Assembly (NCBI RefSeq): GCF_900143055.1
Contig: NZ_FRCW01000001.1
Coordinates: 310,001 to 374,000, forward strand
Reading direction: 5' to 3'
DNA: 64,000 bases
From: Fibrobacter sp. UWR3
Lineage (GTDB): Bacteria; Fibrobacterota; Fibrobacteria; Fibrobacterales; Fibrobacteraceae
Below the pieces are notes generated by a model that had not been told where the DNA came from, searched no databases, and saw nothing but the letters and a program-made list of their open reading frames with translations. Below, piece after piece: positions 1 through 8,360 of the stretch (its first letter is position 1; the number at the start of each line of letters is the position of its first letter). A program made the position numbers and the translations under genes.

Positions 1-261
1 GTGCGGGGGTATCTCGAACCAGCCGGCCTTCGGGGAGGGCGGGTTAAGCTTGCACCAGACCTTGTAGGCCAGTTCGTCGTCCCAGATTCCCTTCTCGCGG
101 AGGATGCCGAAAATGTGCCCGGCGGAACTCCCCTTGGGTATGTTTATGAGCACGGTTTCGCCGTTTTTGGAGGTCTCGGCCAGCCGATTTTTCATCTGGA
201 AGGCGAAAAAGGCACAGGCGAGGGCTAAAAAAACGCAAAAAATGGCAAAAATCTTCTTCAT
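1..261 (-). CDS. mltG: Endolytic murein transglycosylase MltG, N-terminal part (cut by window edge)
   Basis: The reading frame starts at an ATG at 261 and stays open for 87 codons to base 1, so only the N-terminus is visible. It has a short basic start followed by a single membrane segment (about residues 4-21). Then comes INIPKGSSAGHIFGILREKG (about residues 45-64), which matches the opening LysM-like region of the YceG/MltG family (pattern 'v.IpkG.sa..Ia..L...gvI'), and later a KAGWFEIP segment resembling the family's 'aG.Y.i'. MltG is an inner-membrane lytic transglycosylase that cleaves nascent glycan strands and sets their length. The catalytic Glu would lie outside the window. The upstream bases are AT-rich and show no strong ribosome binding site. 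The family call rests on the N-terminal pattern only. Confidence 0.75.
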   Translation of the reverse strand, partial: MKKIFAIFCVFLALACAFFAFQMKNRLAETSKNGETVLINIPKGSSAGHIFGILREKGIWDDELAYKVWCKLNPPSPKAGWFEIPPH

Positions 262-358
262 GATGTAAAAATTTAAAAGAAATTGTGACCAATTGCAAAA
301 ATAAAAGGTATATTCCTTATGCATTGTTGAATATTTTACCTTGCTTTTGAGGAACGAT

Positions 359-796
359 ATGAAAAAGCTTTTCGTAATGGCACTTGGTTTGATGGTCGCT
401 GCAGCCTTCGCTGCTCCTAATAAGGTCAAATCCAAGCTCGGTGATATTGAACTCACCAAGGAAAAGGGTGGTGGAAACGTAGTCTGCACTGCCGGGTTCA
501 ATGACGAACTTACCATCGTCAAGGACGGCGATACCGATGTTCTGGTCAAGGGTAGCTGCGGCCAGGGCTGGGTGCCCAAGTCCAAGGTCGAATACGTTGC
601 AGCTCTCGCCGGAGACAAGTCCATGAAACTCGATGGCGTGGACGTGGTGGGCTGGCTCGATAACCCGAGCGCCGTGTTCGTGTTGGAAAACGACGACATG
701 GACTTTGACGGTGTGAACATCGACCGTGACTTCAAGGAATACCTGCAGCACACGATGGACCGCGAAACCATGGAAATGCACAACAACGAAAACTAA
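359..796 (+). CDS. Small secreted protein with SH3-like segment
   Basis: This 145-residue protein starts at the ATG at 359, placed 6-7 bases after a TTGAGG ribosome binding site; an upstream TTG at 341 is less likely. Residues 1-19 form a signal peptide (MKKLFVMALGLMVAAAFAA) with an Ala-X-Ala-type cleavage region. The mature part has two cysteines (VVCTAGF and KGSCGQGW) that could form a disulfide. The stretch around GQGWVPKSKVEYV resembles the end of bacterial SH3-like domains, which often bind the cell wall. The C-terminal third is acidic (ENDDMDFDGVNIDRDF). No enzyme family is recognised; a periplasmic or cell-surface role is inferred from the signal peptide. A strong terminator follows the gene directly, so it is probably transcribed alone. 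Confidence 0.7.
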   Translation: MKKLFVMALGLMVAAAFAAPNKVKSKLGDIELTKEKGGGNVVCTAGFNDELTIVKDGDTDVLVKGSCGQGWVPKSKVEYVAALAGDKSMKLDGVDVVGWLDNPSAVFVLENDDMDFDGVNIDRDFKEYLQHTMDRETMEMHNNEN

Positions 797-824
797 TCGT
801 TGCCGCGTTTCGAACCGTTTTACG

Positions 825-850
825 CCCCGCCTAGAGCGGGGTATTTTTTT
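825..850 (+). terminator. Rho-independent terminator after the SH3-like gene
   Basis: CCCCGC (825-830) pairs with GCGGGG (836-841) across a five-base loop, followed by TATTTTTTT. Confidence 0.85.
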
Positions 851-868
851 ACCCTCCCTAGTCTCTTA
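851..868 (-). repeat. 18-base dispersed repeat starting at a stop codon (copy 1)
   Basis: On the minus strand this reads TAAGAGACTAGGGAGGGT; its first three bases are the stop codon of the CotH gene. The identical 18 bases follow the coding region that ends at 60927, again starting with the stop codon. A related, diverged copy lies at 54301-54355. Confidence 0.7.
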
Positions 869-2230
869 TAGATTATCGTCTATCCAGCGGGTGCGTTCGC
901 GTACCCACGATTTCAGGTCTTCGACCGTCTCGGCGTATGAGCCGTAGGCCTTGGTGTGGGTGAACTCGTTCACGTTGCCGAGCACGTCGGGCCATCCGCG
1001 GTAGTTGTTCTCTGCCGCCTTCGCGATGGCTTGCGCGAAGGCGTCGATGGAATCGGGGAGGGCTTCGAATATGGCCCTATTCCTTTTCCAGAAGAGCTCT
1101 GATGCTTCCTTCACGTTGGGCATTTTGAGCATGCGCCTGTACCAGGAGTAGTCGCGTATGTACCAGCCGTCGGTGCCTTGCAGTTTGGCGGTGGCGCCGA
1201 ACGCCGCGTCGAAATCCCATACCGGCCCCATGCGGATGACGCTCCCCGCGACCCATGTGAAAAACACGCTTGTGAGCGGGATGGCGTCGGGGTTCTTCGT
1301 GAATTCCTGTACCCAGTAGTGCTTGATGAAGGCGTCGACATCGAACCAGTTGTCGGGCGTGCTGTCGAGCGCGAGCGAGTAGTCCTGGTGGATATACTCG
1401 AGGTAGCCTTCCAGGCTGTCGAGGTGGAGCCTGAGCCGGTCCATCGTTTCTTCGGTCGGGTCCTTCGGGGCGTGTATCCGGAACGCCATTTCGCGCTCGT
1501 TGATGACTACGAATTCGTCGTCTCGGTACTTGCGGTCCACTTCGACCAGGTACGAATCCTGGTTGTCGGGTATGTTCACGCGGTTCTTGCCCACCTTGAT
1601 GGTTTCGCATAGCTGGTACACGCCGCGGTAGTTGCCGTTCAAGAAAAGTTCCACGAAACGGGAACGCGGGCTGTAGGCCATCCCCAGCCACTCCGAAAGC
1701 TTGAATGCGGTATAGTTCTTGACAAGGGTCTTGTCGCCGTAGTTCGCGAGGAGTGCCCAGTCCCTGTTTTCGGGCATGTCCAGGAGTGTTACTTTGTTTG
1801 TGAACGTGACCTTGAAACTGCGCTTGGGCATGGCAAGCGAGGTGTTGCCCCTTATGCGGATCATGAGCGGCATGGTGTCTGTAATGGCGGCGCCCCCCTC
1901 GGTAATTACGGCGTAGGCAGGGACGTCGGTTGTGTCGTCATCGGGTCTCTCCGGCGAGAGTGTTGCGATAAGCATCCTCGGGATTCCTGCATCGGGGTAG
2001 TAAGTCCGGTCGTTCTTGGTCGGGGAAAGCCTTTCGTACGCCATCAGGATCGAGAGAGAATCAATGGATTTGTCGAGGGTGTCGTCAATGGCGTTGGCGG
2101 TGTCGCTTGCTGTGGAATCCTGTGCAGTTGTTTCCTCATCCCACGGCGAGGAAATTTCCCTGTCGGAGCCGCTGTTGGAGCATGCCCAGCAGAATAGGGA
2201 GGCCATTATGGAAAGCAACGCCTTGCGCAT
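866..2230 (-). CDS. CotH-family kinase-like lipoprotein
   Basis: This 454-residue protein starts at the ATG at 2230. The N-terminus is a membrane-targeting segment ending at Cys17 (LFCWAC), a slightly irregular lipobox, followed by a Ser/Asp/Thr-rich linker to about residue 60. The rest is a CotH domain: IRIRGNTS, then KLSEWLGM and FVELFLNGNYRGVYQL, and late in the domain GPVWDFDAAFG, the acidic metal-binding region typical of CotH proteins. CotH of Bacillus is an atypical protein kinase of the spore coat; in Gram-negative gut bacteria related domains are common on secreted and lipid-anchored proteins, where the target is unknown. Upstream, TATAATTA lies four bases before the start and there is no ribosome binding site. 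Kinase activity is inferred from the family only. Confidence 0.85.
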   Translation of the reverse strand: MRKALLSIMASLFCWACSNSGSDREISSPWDEETTAQDSTASDTANAIDDTLDKSIDSLSILMAYERLSPTKNDRTYYPDAGIPRMLIATLSPERPDDDTTDVPAYAVITEGGAAITDTMPLMIRIRGNTSLAMPKRSFKVTFTNKVTLLDMPENRDWALLANYGDKTLVKNYTAFKLSEWLGMAYSPRSRFVELFLNGNYRGVYQLCETIKVGKNRVNIPDNQDSYLVEVDRKYRDDEFVVINEREMAFRIHAPKDPTEETMDRLRLHLDSLEGYLEYIHQDYSLALDSTPDNWFDVDAFIKHYWVQEFTKNPDAIPLTSVFFTWVAGSVIRMGPVWDFDAAFGATAKLQGTDGWYIRDYSWYRRMLKMPNVKEASELFWKRNRAIFEALPDSIDAFAQAIAKAAENNYRGWPDVLGNVNEFTHTKAYGSYAETVEDLKSWVRERTRWIDDNL

Positions 2231-2359
2231 ATACTAATTATATACAATTCAGGCTCTTTCGGACCGTTTTTTTTCGGAAAAAATCGGAAACGTTTACCCA
2301 TGTAACCGGCAAAGCCTTTTCCGCGGTTTTTGTCACGTGAAATATTGTCCCGAAAAATA

Positions 2360-2367
2360 TAGATTTA
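2360..2367 (+). promoter_or_regulatory. TAGATTTA box six bases before the start codon
   Basis: A -10-like box precedes the ATG at 2374 by six bases with no ribosome binding site between, consistent with a nearly leaderless mRNA. No clear -35 is seen. Confidence 0.4.
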
Positions 2368-2373
2368 CGGTAT

Positions 2374-5300
2374 ATGAAAAAGTTTTTCTTCTTGATACTC
2401 CCCCTGTTGCTTTCAACGCTCTCTTTTGCCGCCTTTGATAACGGTAAATTCAACTACGGAAGGCAGTGGGCGGGCAACCTCACTGCAAGTGATGTTTCGA
2501 ACAAGGGGCTTTCGCATATCGCAATCTGGCTAGGCGATAACGAAAAGTACAACGAGTATTGGGAAGGAGCCATGATGGGCGTATGCAAGGAGGCGAACCT
2601 GACGCCGGTAATATATGCCTACGTGATTGCCGAATACGACAAGGACAAGGGGAATGCGGATTGCGACATGGGTAATCCGAACCATTGCACCAACGGCGCA
2701 GAAACCATTCGCAAGAGTTGGGGGAATATTATCGCCCGTTACAAGAGTTACGCGGAGGGAATCGCGAAGGATTACGGGACTTCGAATCCGACGATCTGGC
2801 TGATTGAACCCGACTTTATTCAGTATTCCAGGACGGGCGATTCCATCGATACGCGTTTTAGCCAGGTGGGCGGCGGTATTCCCGATGATTCCCTTGCGGG
2901 CTATTACTTCAACAGCATCGTTTCTACAATTAAGACAGCGCTGCCGAACGCGAAGATTGCGGTAGATATTTCCCCGTGGCTCAACGACTACATACGCGTG
3001 TGGTACAGCAAGTTCGACAAGAGCAAGGTGGACTACCTGTTTACATCGGGCGGGCGTACCCAGGGCGACAATGCACGCATCCGCGGGGACAACAACAATA
3101 ACCTCACTTGGGCGGGCGCCTGGTCCGCGATGGGTGGGAAGCCGATTATTGCAGACGACGGTTACGGTGTGGGTGGCGCAAGCAATGGCGATTACATTGA
3201 ATGGCTGAATATCAATAATTTGAGCGCCCGCGTACAGGACGGGGTCATTGGGCTTACCATTCCGGAACCGGCTGACACGCTCTATAAGTTTGCGAAGCGC
3301 TACAATATTTCAATAACGGTTCAGGGTTCTTCCAGTTCTACGCAGTCAAGTTCCTCGATGTCTTCGAGCTCCATGAGCAGTTCCAGTTCCAAGGTGAGGA
3401 CGGTGTTTGAACTCACGAGCGGGAACGTGCCTCAGACTGTGACTGCGGGTGACGAGATGTCTCCGATTGTCTACCGCTATGAAAATCTGACTAAAGTCAG
3501 CGCGGCTGTCTTGTCGGGCCTGAGTGGAACGAAGAATTCGGACAAGAAAACCTACACGATTTCGGGACGCATTCCGGAGAACGCTCCGGATAGTTCGTTC
3601 GTGATGCAGCTGACCGTGACCGGACCGGATACGAACTTCGTTGTAAAACCAGTAATCAACGTGAAACACAAGCCGGTGGTTACGACCGTCGAGGTTACGA
3701 GCAACGCTACGCAGACGGTGACCGCGGGTGATTCCATCAAGCCGATTGTGTTCAAGTACGCGAATATAAAGAGCTATAGTGTAACTAAGCCAAGCGGGTT
3801 TACCTATGCTGTTGACGGGAATACTCACGAGATAACGGTTCGCGGTTTGCTTGATGACAATTTGAGCGACCAGGAATTGACTGTCAAGGTGGATGTGACC
3901 GGCCTGGACAACAATGCTTCGGCAAGCGCGAAAATTACGGTAAAGCACAAGCCTGCCATGATTGCTTACGAGGTTGTTGGCGGGAATGCGGACCGGACCG
4001 TAACGGCGGGTGAAGAAATTGAGCCTATAGTTTATTCGTACAAGAATGTGCGGAATTTTAAGTTGTCTGGGATTCCAAAAGGATTAAAAGGCGAGTTGAA
4101 CGGAAATGAGAAAACGTACACGATTTCCGGTATTGTCGCCGATTCCCTGACCGACCATGAATACACGTATACGATTTCCATGACGGGCATCGATAACGAT
4201 TCGACTGCGACGGGCAAGATTACCGTGAAGCACAAGCCCGCCTTGCCTGTACTTGAGCTCACGAGCGGGAACGCTAACCAGAAGGTTACTGCGGGTAGCG
4301 ATATCGAACCGATTGTATTTAAAATCCAAAATGTGACGGAGGTGAAGGCTTCCGGCCTTCCCGCCGGGTTGACAGGCGTGATCAGCAAGAGCAATACGAC
4401 CTACACGATCTGGGGTACGGTCGCAGATTCGTTGACCGCCTATGTGTACGATTATAGGATTGCAGTGACTGGTGCCGACGGCAGTGCTGATGCAGAAGGA
4501 AAGATTACCGTGGTAGAGCGGTCTTCCAGCTCTGTCGCATCTTCTAGCAGCGAAGAATCTTCTTCTAGTGAGGAATCTAGTAGTAGCGAGGAAAGTTCTA
4601 GTTCGTCGCTTGAATCGAGCAGCAGCGAGGAATCCTCGAGTTCTGTTGAATCGTCCTCGAGCGAAACGCCGTCGTCGTCTAGCGTCGAAAGCAGTTCTTC
4701 TGAAGAGAGTAGCTCTTCTTCCGAAGCAAGCAGTTCAAGCTTGGAGCCTTCATCCTCCAGCATCGTCACACCGCCGCCGAGTTCTTCCAGCGAGGAACTT
4801 GCGTCCAGCAGTTCGGAAGAATCGTCTTCTAGTTCTGCCGAATCCTCCTCGAGCGATGCAAACCAGGTTGTTGTGACAGGCAGTTTGAACCAGACGGTTG
4901 CCGCTGGCGGCACGTTTGAAACCATCACGTTCAGTAACGTGCAGACATTCAATCGCGATACATGGAATATTTGGTTCTTTGATTTCAAGAAGTCTGGGGA
5001 CGTGGTGACCGTTGAAGGTTCCGTGCACGAGAGCTTCCCGGTAGGTACGGCTGTAGAAACCGTGACGGTTAACGGGCAGAAGTATGAGATTACGTTTGTC
5101 GTGACCGCTCCTGAAAGCAGTTCCTCCGTGGCGAGCAGCTCAAGCTCCGCGCCTTCTTCCTCCAGCGTCGTCACACCGCCGCCGAGTTCCAGCTCGACAA
5201 GTGTGTCCAGTAGCAGTGCTGTGGAGTCCTCTTCCAGCGAGTCTCCGACGCTCGCGATGTCGCGCGTAACAAGCCCGCTTTCGATGGTTGTCGCGGGCCG

Positions 5301-5484
5301 TACGCTCCATGTCTCGGGCACAAATGACGTGTCGGTAGAAGTGTTCGACATGCAGGGCCGCCCGCTCATGGCAATCGCTCATGTGAAGGACTCCGTGAAT
5401 CTCGAAAGCCTGCACCAGGGTAACGTGGTGGTTCGCCTCCGCGCGGGCTCCAACACGCTGGTCCGCCGCATTGTGGTGAAGTAA
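2374..5484 (+). CDS. Large secreted modular protein: barrel-like catalytic candidate, Ig-like repeats, Ser linkers, C-terminal sorting segment
   Basis: This 1036-residue protein has a signal peptide (residues 1-19). Residues about 20-315 form a globular domain of probable alpha/beta-barrel type: conserved-looking blocks are HIAIWLGDNEKY, IWLIEPDFIQYS, AVDISPWLNDY, VDYLFTSGG and IIADDGYGVGG. The IEPDF block has the look of a catalytic strand end, but I cannot assign a glycoside hydrolase family. After a short Ser linker come four Ig-like repeats of about 85 residues, each opening with a 'Q.VTAG..I.PIV..' pattern and ending 'ITVKHKP'. A Ser/Glu-rich linker of about 115 residues follows (4523-4857), then one more Ig-like domain, another Ser linker, and a C-terminal segment ending LVRRIVVK that resembles type IX secretion C-terminal domains. 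This layout suits a polysaccharide-binding or -degrading surface protein. The function is inferred. Confidence 0.75.
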   Translation: MKKFFFLILPLLLSTLSFAAFDNGKFNYGRQWAGNLTASDVSNKGLSHIAIWLGDNEKYNEYWEGAMMGVCKEANLTPVIYAYVIAEYDKDKGNADCDMGNPNHCTNGAETIRKSWGNIIARYKSYAEGIAKDYGTSNPTIWLIEPDFIQYSRTGDSIDTRFSQVGGGIPDDSLAGYYFNSIVSTIKTALPNAKIAVDISPWLNDYIRVWYSKFDKSKVDYLFTSGGRTQGDNARIRGDNNNNLTWAGAWSAMGGKPIIADDGYGVGGASNGDYIEWLNINNLSARVQDGVIGLTIPEPADTLYKFAKRYNISITVQGSSSSTQSSSSMSSSSMSSSSSKVRTVFELTSGNVPQTVTAGDEMSPIVYRYENLTKVSAAVLSGLSGTKNSDKKTYTISGRIPENAPDSSFVMQLTVTGPDTNFVVKPVINVKHKPVVTTVEVTSNATQTVTAGDSIKPIVFKYANIKSYSVTKPSGFTYAVDGNTHEITVRGLLDDNLSDQELTVKVDVTGLDNNASASAKITVKHKPAMIAYEVVGGNADRTVTAGEEIEPIVYSYKNVRNFKLSGIPKGLKGELNGNEKTYTISGIVADSLTDHEYTYTISMTGIDNDSTATGKITVKHKPALPVLELTSGNANQKVTAGSDIEPIVFKIQNVTEVKASGLPAGLTGVISKSNTTYTIWGTVADSLTAYVYDYRIAVTGADGSADAEGKITVVERSSSSVASSSSEESSSSEESSSSEESSSSSLESSSSEESSSSVESSSSETPSSSSVESSSSEESSSSSEASSSSLEPSSSSIVTPPPSSSSEELASSSSEESSSSSAESSSSDANQVVVTGSLNQTVAAGGTFETITFSNVQTFNRDTWNIWFFDFKKSGDVVTVEGSVHESFPVGTAVETVTVNGQKYEITFVVTAPESSSSVASSSSSAPSSSSVVTPPPSSSSTSVSSSSAVESSSSESPTLAMSRVTSPLSMVVAGRTLHVSGTNDVSVEVFDMQGRPLMAIAHVKDSVNLESLHQGNVVVRLRAGSNTLVRRIVVK
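4523..4857 (+). repeat. Serine-rich linker-coding repeat
   Basis: Runs of four or five serine codons (AGC, AGT, TCT, TCC, TCG mixed) alternate with Glu or Ala codons. Codon mixing keeps the DNA from being a simple tandem repeat while the protein is strongly repetitive (SSSSEESSSSEES-type). It is a flexible spacer between modules. Confidence 0.85.
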
Positions 5485-5534
5485 ACAAGGAATTTTTTGC
5501 ACCGATAGGTGACCGCGCGAATAATCCGCGTAGT

Positions 5535-5566
5535 AGGGAAGGCAAAGCCTTCCCTTGATTCGTTCT
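5535..5566 (+). terminator. Possible terminator after the modular gene
   Basis: AGGGAAGGC and GCCTTCCCT form a perfect nine-pair stem with a three-base loop; the following bases are only moderately T-rich. Confidence 0.45.
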
Positions 5567-5617
5567 TGTAAAATGCGTAAATTTGCATATTTGCATAGAT
5601 TTCCTATAGAATTTTTC

Positions 5618-5625
5618 TATATTTG
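5618..5625 (+). promoter_or_regulatory. TATATTTG box five bases before azlC
   Basis: A -10-like box ends five bases before the ATG at 5631 and no ribosome binding site is present, so the mRNA may be leaderless. Confidence 0.45.
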
Positions 5626-5630
5626 TCGCC

Positions 5631-6437
5631 ATGAAGTTTTCTAAAGGCGTCCAGGACGGCCTTCCAATAGGCCTCGGGTACTTCGCGGTGTCGTTCTCGT
5701 TCGGCATCGCGGGCTCCAAGCTGCTTTCTTGGCCGCTGGTCACGTTCATCTCGATGACGAACCTCACCTCGGCGGGTCAGTTCGCGGGTCTCCAGATTAT
5801 GGCCGATGCCGCGGGCACTTTTATCGAGATGGCGATTGCGACTTTCTTTATAAACCTGCGTTACAGCCTGATGGCGATTTCCCTCTCGCAGAAGGTGGCG
5901 CCGAATTTCGGGACGTTCAAGCGCCTGCTGCTTGCAACGGGCATTACGGACGAAATCTACGCGCTTGCGGTAAGCCAGGCGGAACCAGTGACCGCACGGT
6001 ATTTCGCGGGTCTCATGGTGCTTCCCTACATCGGGTGGTCCTCGGGTACGCTCTGCGGGGCGGTTTGCGGTGAAATCCTCCCTGCGGTAGTGACGAACGC
6101 CCTCGGGGTGGCGCTGTACGGCATGTTTGTCGCCATCGTAGTCCCGCAGATGAAGGCGCATCGACCCACGCTTATCGCCGTCCTGATTGCAATTGCCTGC
6201 AGTTGCGCGTTCAGGTACGTGCCTGCGCTCAGTGGCGTGACTGTCGGGTTCGCGATTATCATCTGTGCGCTGGTCGCCTCGCTCCTCGGTGCAGCGCTTT
6301 TCCCGGTAAAGGACAATGAAGACGATACGCCCGATGGCCAGGCCGGCGCGCAACCAGCCAGCGTGCAATCTGCTGGTGTGCAAACTTCCGGCGCGCAACC
6401 CGCGGGGGAATGCAGACAACGTAAGGAGGGCACATGA
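5631..6437 (+). CDS. azlC: AzlC-family branched-chain amino acid exporter, large subunit
   Basis: The 268-residue protein begins with the AzlC signature region (GVQDGLPIGLGYFAVSFSFG), followed by the family's hydrophobic helices and 'TDEIYALA' near residue 105. AzlC and AzlD together form an inner-membrane exporter of branched-chain amino acids or their analogues. The last helix ends near residue 225; beyond it is an odd tail of about 35 residues with a pentapeptide repeat of the form (G/S)(A/V)Q(P/S/T)(A/S), encoded by a 15-base tandem repeat. The stop codon overlaps the AzlD start by four bases (ATGA), indicating translational coupling. The family call is firm; the transported substrate is not shown by the sequence. 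Confidence 0.9.
   Translation: MKFSKGVQDGLPIGLGYFAVSFSFGIAGSKLLSWPLVTFISMTNLTSAGQFAGLQIMADAAGTFIEMAIATFFINLRYSLMAISLSQKVAPNFGTFKRLLLATGITDEIYALAVSQAEPVTARYFAGLMVLPYIGWSSGTLCGAVCGEILPAVVTNALGVALYGMFVAIVVPQMKAHRPTLIAVLIAIACSCAFRYVPALSGVTVGFAIIICALVASLLGAALFPVKDNEDDTPDGQAGAQPASVQSAGVQTSGAQPAGECRQRKEGT
6345..6404 (+). repeat. Four copies of a 15-base tandem repeat in the azlC tail
   Basis: Four 15-base units of the type GGCGCGCAACCAGCC, diverged mainly at third positions, encode the pentapeptides GAQPA, SVQSA, GVQTS and GAQPA. The units keep the reading frame. Confidence 0.8.
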
Positions 6438-6751
6438 ACCTGAGGGATTACTGCTTCTTCCTGCTCGTGATGGCGGGTGTCACCTACCTGCTGCGTGCGG
6501 TGCCTTTCGTCCTTTTGAAGGGCAAGATCAAGAGCCGCTTCTGGCGTTCCTTCCTCGCGTACGTTCCCTACACGGTTCTCGCCGCGATGACGGTGCCTGC
6601 CATCTTCTATTCCACGAACAGCGTGCTTTCGGGAGCGTGCGCGCTCGTTGCCGCAGTCATCGCGTCGCTCCTCGGGCGCGGCCTCGTGGGTGTAGCCGTT
6701 GTCGCCTGCGTTACGGTGCTCGGTGTTGACGGCATCATGCTTTTGCTATAA
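6434..6751 (+). CDS. azlD: AzlD-family branched-chain amino acid exporter, small subunit
   Basis: This 105-residue membrane protein has three to four hydrophobic helices and the AzlD hallmarks near its start: 'TYLLRAVPFVLLKGK' followed by 'FLAYVPYTVLAAMTVPAI'. It is the obligate small partner of AzlC. Its ATG overlaps the azlC stop (ATGA at 6434-6437), and the AGGAGG-like ribosome binding site lies inside the azlC tail. Transcription probably ends in the convergent region before the tRNA-Arg terminator. Confidence 0.9.
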   Translation: MNLRDYCFFLLVMAGVTYLLRAVPFVLLKGKIKSRFWRSFLAYVPYTVLAAMTVPAIFYSTNSVLSGACALVAAVIASLLGRGLVGVAVVACVTVLGVDGIMLLL

Positions 6752-6777
6752 ACTATAAACGACAAACGAATTGCAAA

Positions 6778-6804
6778 TAAAAAAAGCGCCCCGTGCGGAG
6801 CGCT
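6778..6804 (-). terminator. Terminator after tRNA-Arg
   Basis: On the minus strand AGCGCTCC and GGGGCGCT pair around a short loop, followed by TTTTTTT. It lies just after the tRNA 3' end. Confidence 0.8.
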
Positions 6805-6808
6805 CTAA

Positions 6809-6880
6809 TACCCATGTCCGGAATCGAACCGGAATAACCTCCTTCGGAGGGAGGGACACTATCCATTGTGATACACGGGC
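6809..6880 (-). tRNA. tRNA-Arg(CCG)
   Basis: A full cloverleaf reads on the minus strand. The acceptor stem starts GCCCGTG. The anticodon stem CCTCC/GGAGG holds loop CTCCGAA (anticodon CCG), and the T arm is TCCGG-TTCGAAT-CCGGA. The discriminator is A and CCA is not encoded. Confidence 0.93.
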
Positions 6881-6972
6881 CCGGCCAATGTAATCCCGCG
6901 CGTGGCGGAATCCATCCGATTTAGGTCTGCGAAATATAGTAAAAAATGACCCGCCGTCAGCTTGTTTCTGCA

Positions 6973-8283
6973 TTATAGCAATTTGACAATCAGCTCGTGC
7001 GGTTCTGCGTCTACCACCAGCGCGTCGTGGAATTCTCCCACGTCGGCGTCGCCCTCGAGCACCTTCACGATGTCGTCGTTCTCCATCGAGTTGCCTTCGG
7101 TGCGCCCGTAAAAATGGTATTCGCTTTCTTCCGCCACCTGGTCGATGATGATGCGAACCTTTTTCCCAATCATCGATTCGGCGTGTTCCGCGTCGATTTC
7201 TTCCTGTAGGTCGGTCACGGCGTCGAGCCTTGCGCGGGCCTCGCTTTCGTCTACTGCGGGCAGGCTCATCTCCATCACGGGCGTGCCTTCTTCGGGGCTG
7301 AACACGAATCCGCCCAGGTGGTCGAACTGGATGTCTTCCAGCAGTTCCATCAGTTCCTCGAAATCTTCATGCGTCTCGCCGGGGAACCCGACAAGCACCG
7401 TTGTGCGGAGCGTGACTCCCGGAATGCGCTCGCGAATCTTATGCAAAATATCGACGAGCTCCTTTTTGCGGTAGTTCCTCTTCATGTTCTTGAGTACGTT
7501 GTCGCTGGCGTGCTGGATAGGCATGTCCACGTACTTCACGAGGCGCGGTTCGTTCGCCATCAGGTCCAGCAGTTCGTCGTCCACGAACATCGGGTACCAG
7601 TACAGCGTGCGAATCCACGGGATGTTCGTGTTGTCGAGAATCGCGCGGAGCAGGCCGGCCAAGGTGCCGCCCTTCTTGCCCTTCTCGCGCCCGAAGTATG
7701 TCGTGTCTTGCGCGATGAGGGTAATCTCCTGCACGCCCTGTTTTTCAAGTTCCTTGGCTTCTTCGACAATGTCTTCGATGCTGCGCGACACCTGCTTGCC
7801 ACGGATGAGCGGGATTGCGCAGTAGGCGCATCGCCGGTTGCATCCTTCCGCAATTTTCAGGTAGGCGTGGTGCTTGAACCCGCCGAGGTTCATGCGCTCC
7901 ATGTTCTCTGCATCGCAGCTTTGCGGGGCGACAATTCCCATCTTCTTCAGGAGTTCGCCCGGCTTGTACGTGCCTACCCAGTAATCCACCTCGGGCAGTT
8001 CCTTCACGAGCTCTTCGCCGTAGCGGCCCGAGAGGCAGCCCGATACAATCAGTTTCTGCCTTGCCTTCTTGCCGTTAATTTGTGCGAGAATCGCGTTGAT
8101 GGATTCTTCCTTCGCGGCCTCGATGAACCCGCAGGTGTTCACTAGGATGTAGTCCGCCTTGACAGCGCTGTCGCAGGTGGCAAAGCCCGCGTGCAGCATC
8201 TCGCCGACGAGGTTTTCCGCGTCGACCTGGTTCTTGGCACATCCTAAATGGACGACAAATACTTTGGGCTTCTTTGTAGGCAT
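6973..8283 (-). CDS. rimO: Ribosomal protein S12 methylthiotransferase RimO
   Basis: RimO is a radical-SAM enzyme that adds a methylthio group to an aspartate of ribosomal protein S12. The protein (436 residues) has the N-terminal MTTase domain beginning VFVVHLGCAKNQVDAE, with the cluster-binding cysteines in HLGCAKN, NTCGF and SGCLSGR. The radical-SAM motif is CNRRCAYCAIP with RGKQVSR after it. A C-terminal TRAM domain carries HFYGRTEG, the RimO-specific version rather than that of MiaB. The start is set at the ATG at 8283 because the family begins there; an alternative at 8313 would add ten unrelated residues. A TAAATTTG box lies five bases before this ATG and no ribosome binding site is visible. 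Confidence 0.93.
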   Translation of the reverse strand: MPTKKPKVFVVHLGCAKNQVDAENLVGEMLHAGFATCDSAVKADYILVNTCGFIEAAKEESINAILAQINGKKARQKLIVSGCLSGRYGEELVKELPEVDYWVGTYKPGELLKKMGIVAPQSCDAENMERMNLGGFKHHAYLKIAEGCNRRCAYCAIPLIRGKQVSRSIEDIVEEAKELEKQGVQEITLIAQDTTYFGREKGKKGGTLAGLLRAILDNTNIPWIRTLYWYPMFVDDELLDLMANEPRLVKYVDMPIQHASDNVLKNMKRNYRKKELVDILHKIRERIPGVTLRTTVLVGFPGETHEDFEELMELLEDIQFDHLGGFVFSPEEGTPVMEMSLPAVDESEARARLDAVTDLQEEIDAEHAESMIGKKVRIIIDQVAEESEYHFYGRTEGNSMENDDIVKVLEGDADVGEFHDALVVDAEPHELIVKLL

Positions 8284-8288
8284 GTTTG

Positions 8289-8296
8289 CAAATTTA
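8289..8296 (-). promoter_or_regulatory. TAAATTTG box five bases before rimO
   Basis: On the minus strand the box is followed by CAAAC and then the ATG, a spacing that would give a leaderless or nearly leaderless rimO message. Confidence 0.42.
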
Positions 8297-8311
8297 GAAA
8301 ATAGGTCCTGC

Positions 8312-8339
8312 AAAAAAAGAGCCCCGGAGGAGCTCTTTT
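8312..8339 (-). terminator. Terminator between the SPOR gene and rimO
   Basis: On the minus strand AAAAGAGC...GCTCTTTTTTT forms a GC-rich stem with a T-run, ending transcription from the SPOR lipoprotein gene. The symmetric A and T runs could also work in the other direction. Confidence 0.75.
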
Positions 8340-8360
8340 CGTAAAGATTGCGCGAACCGC

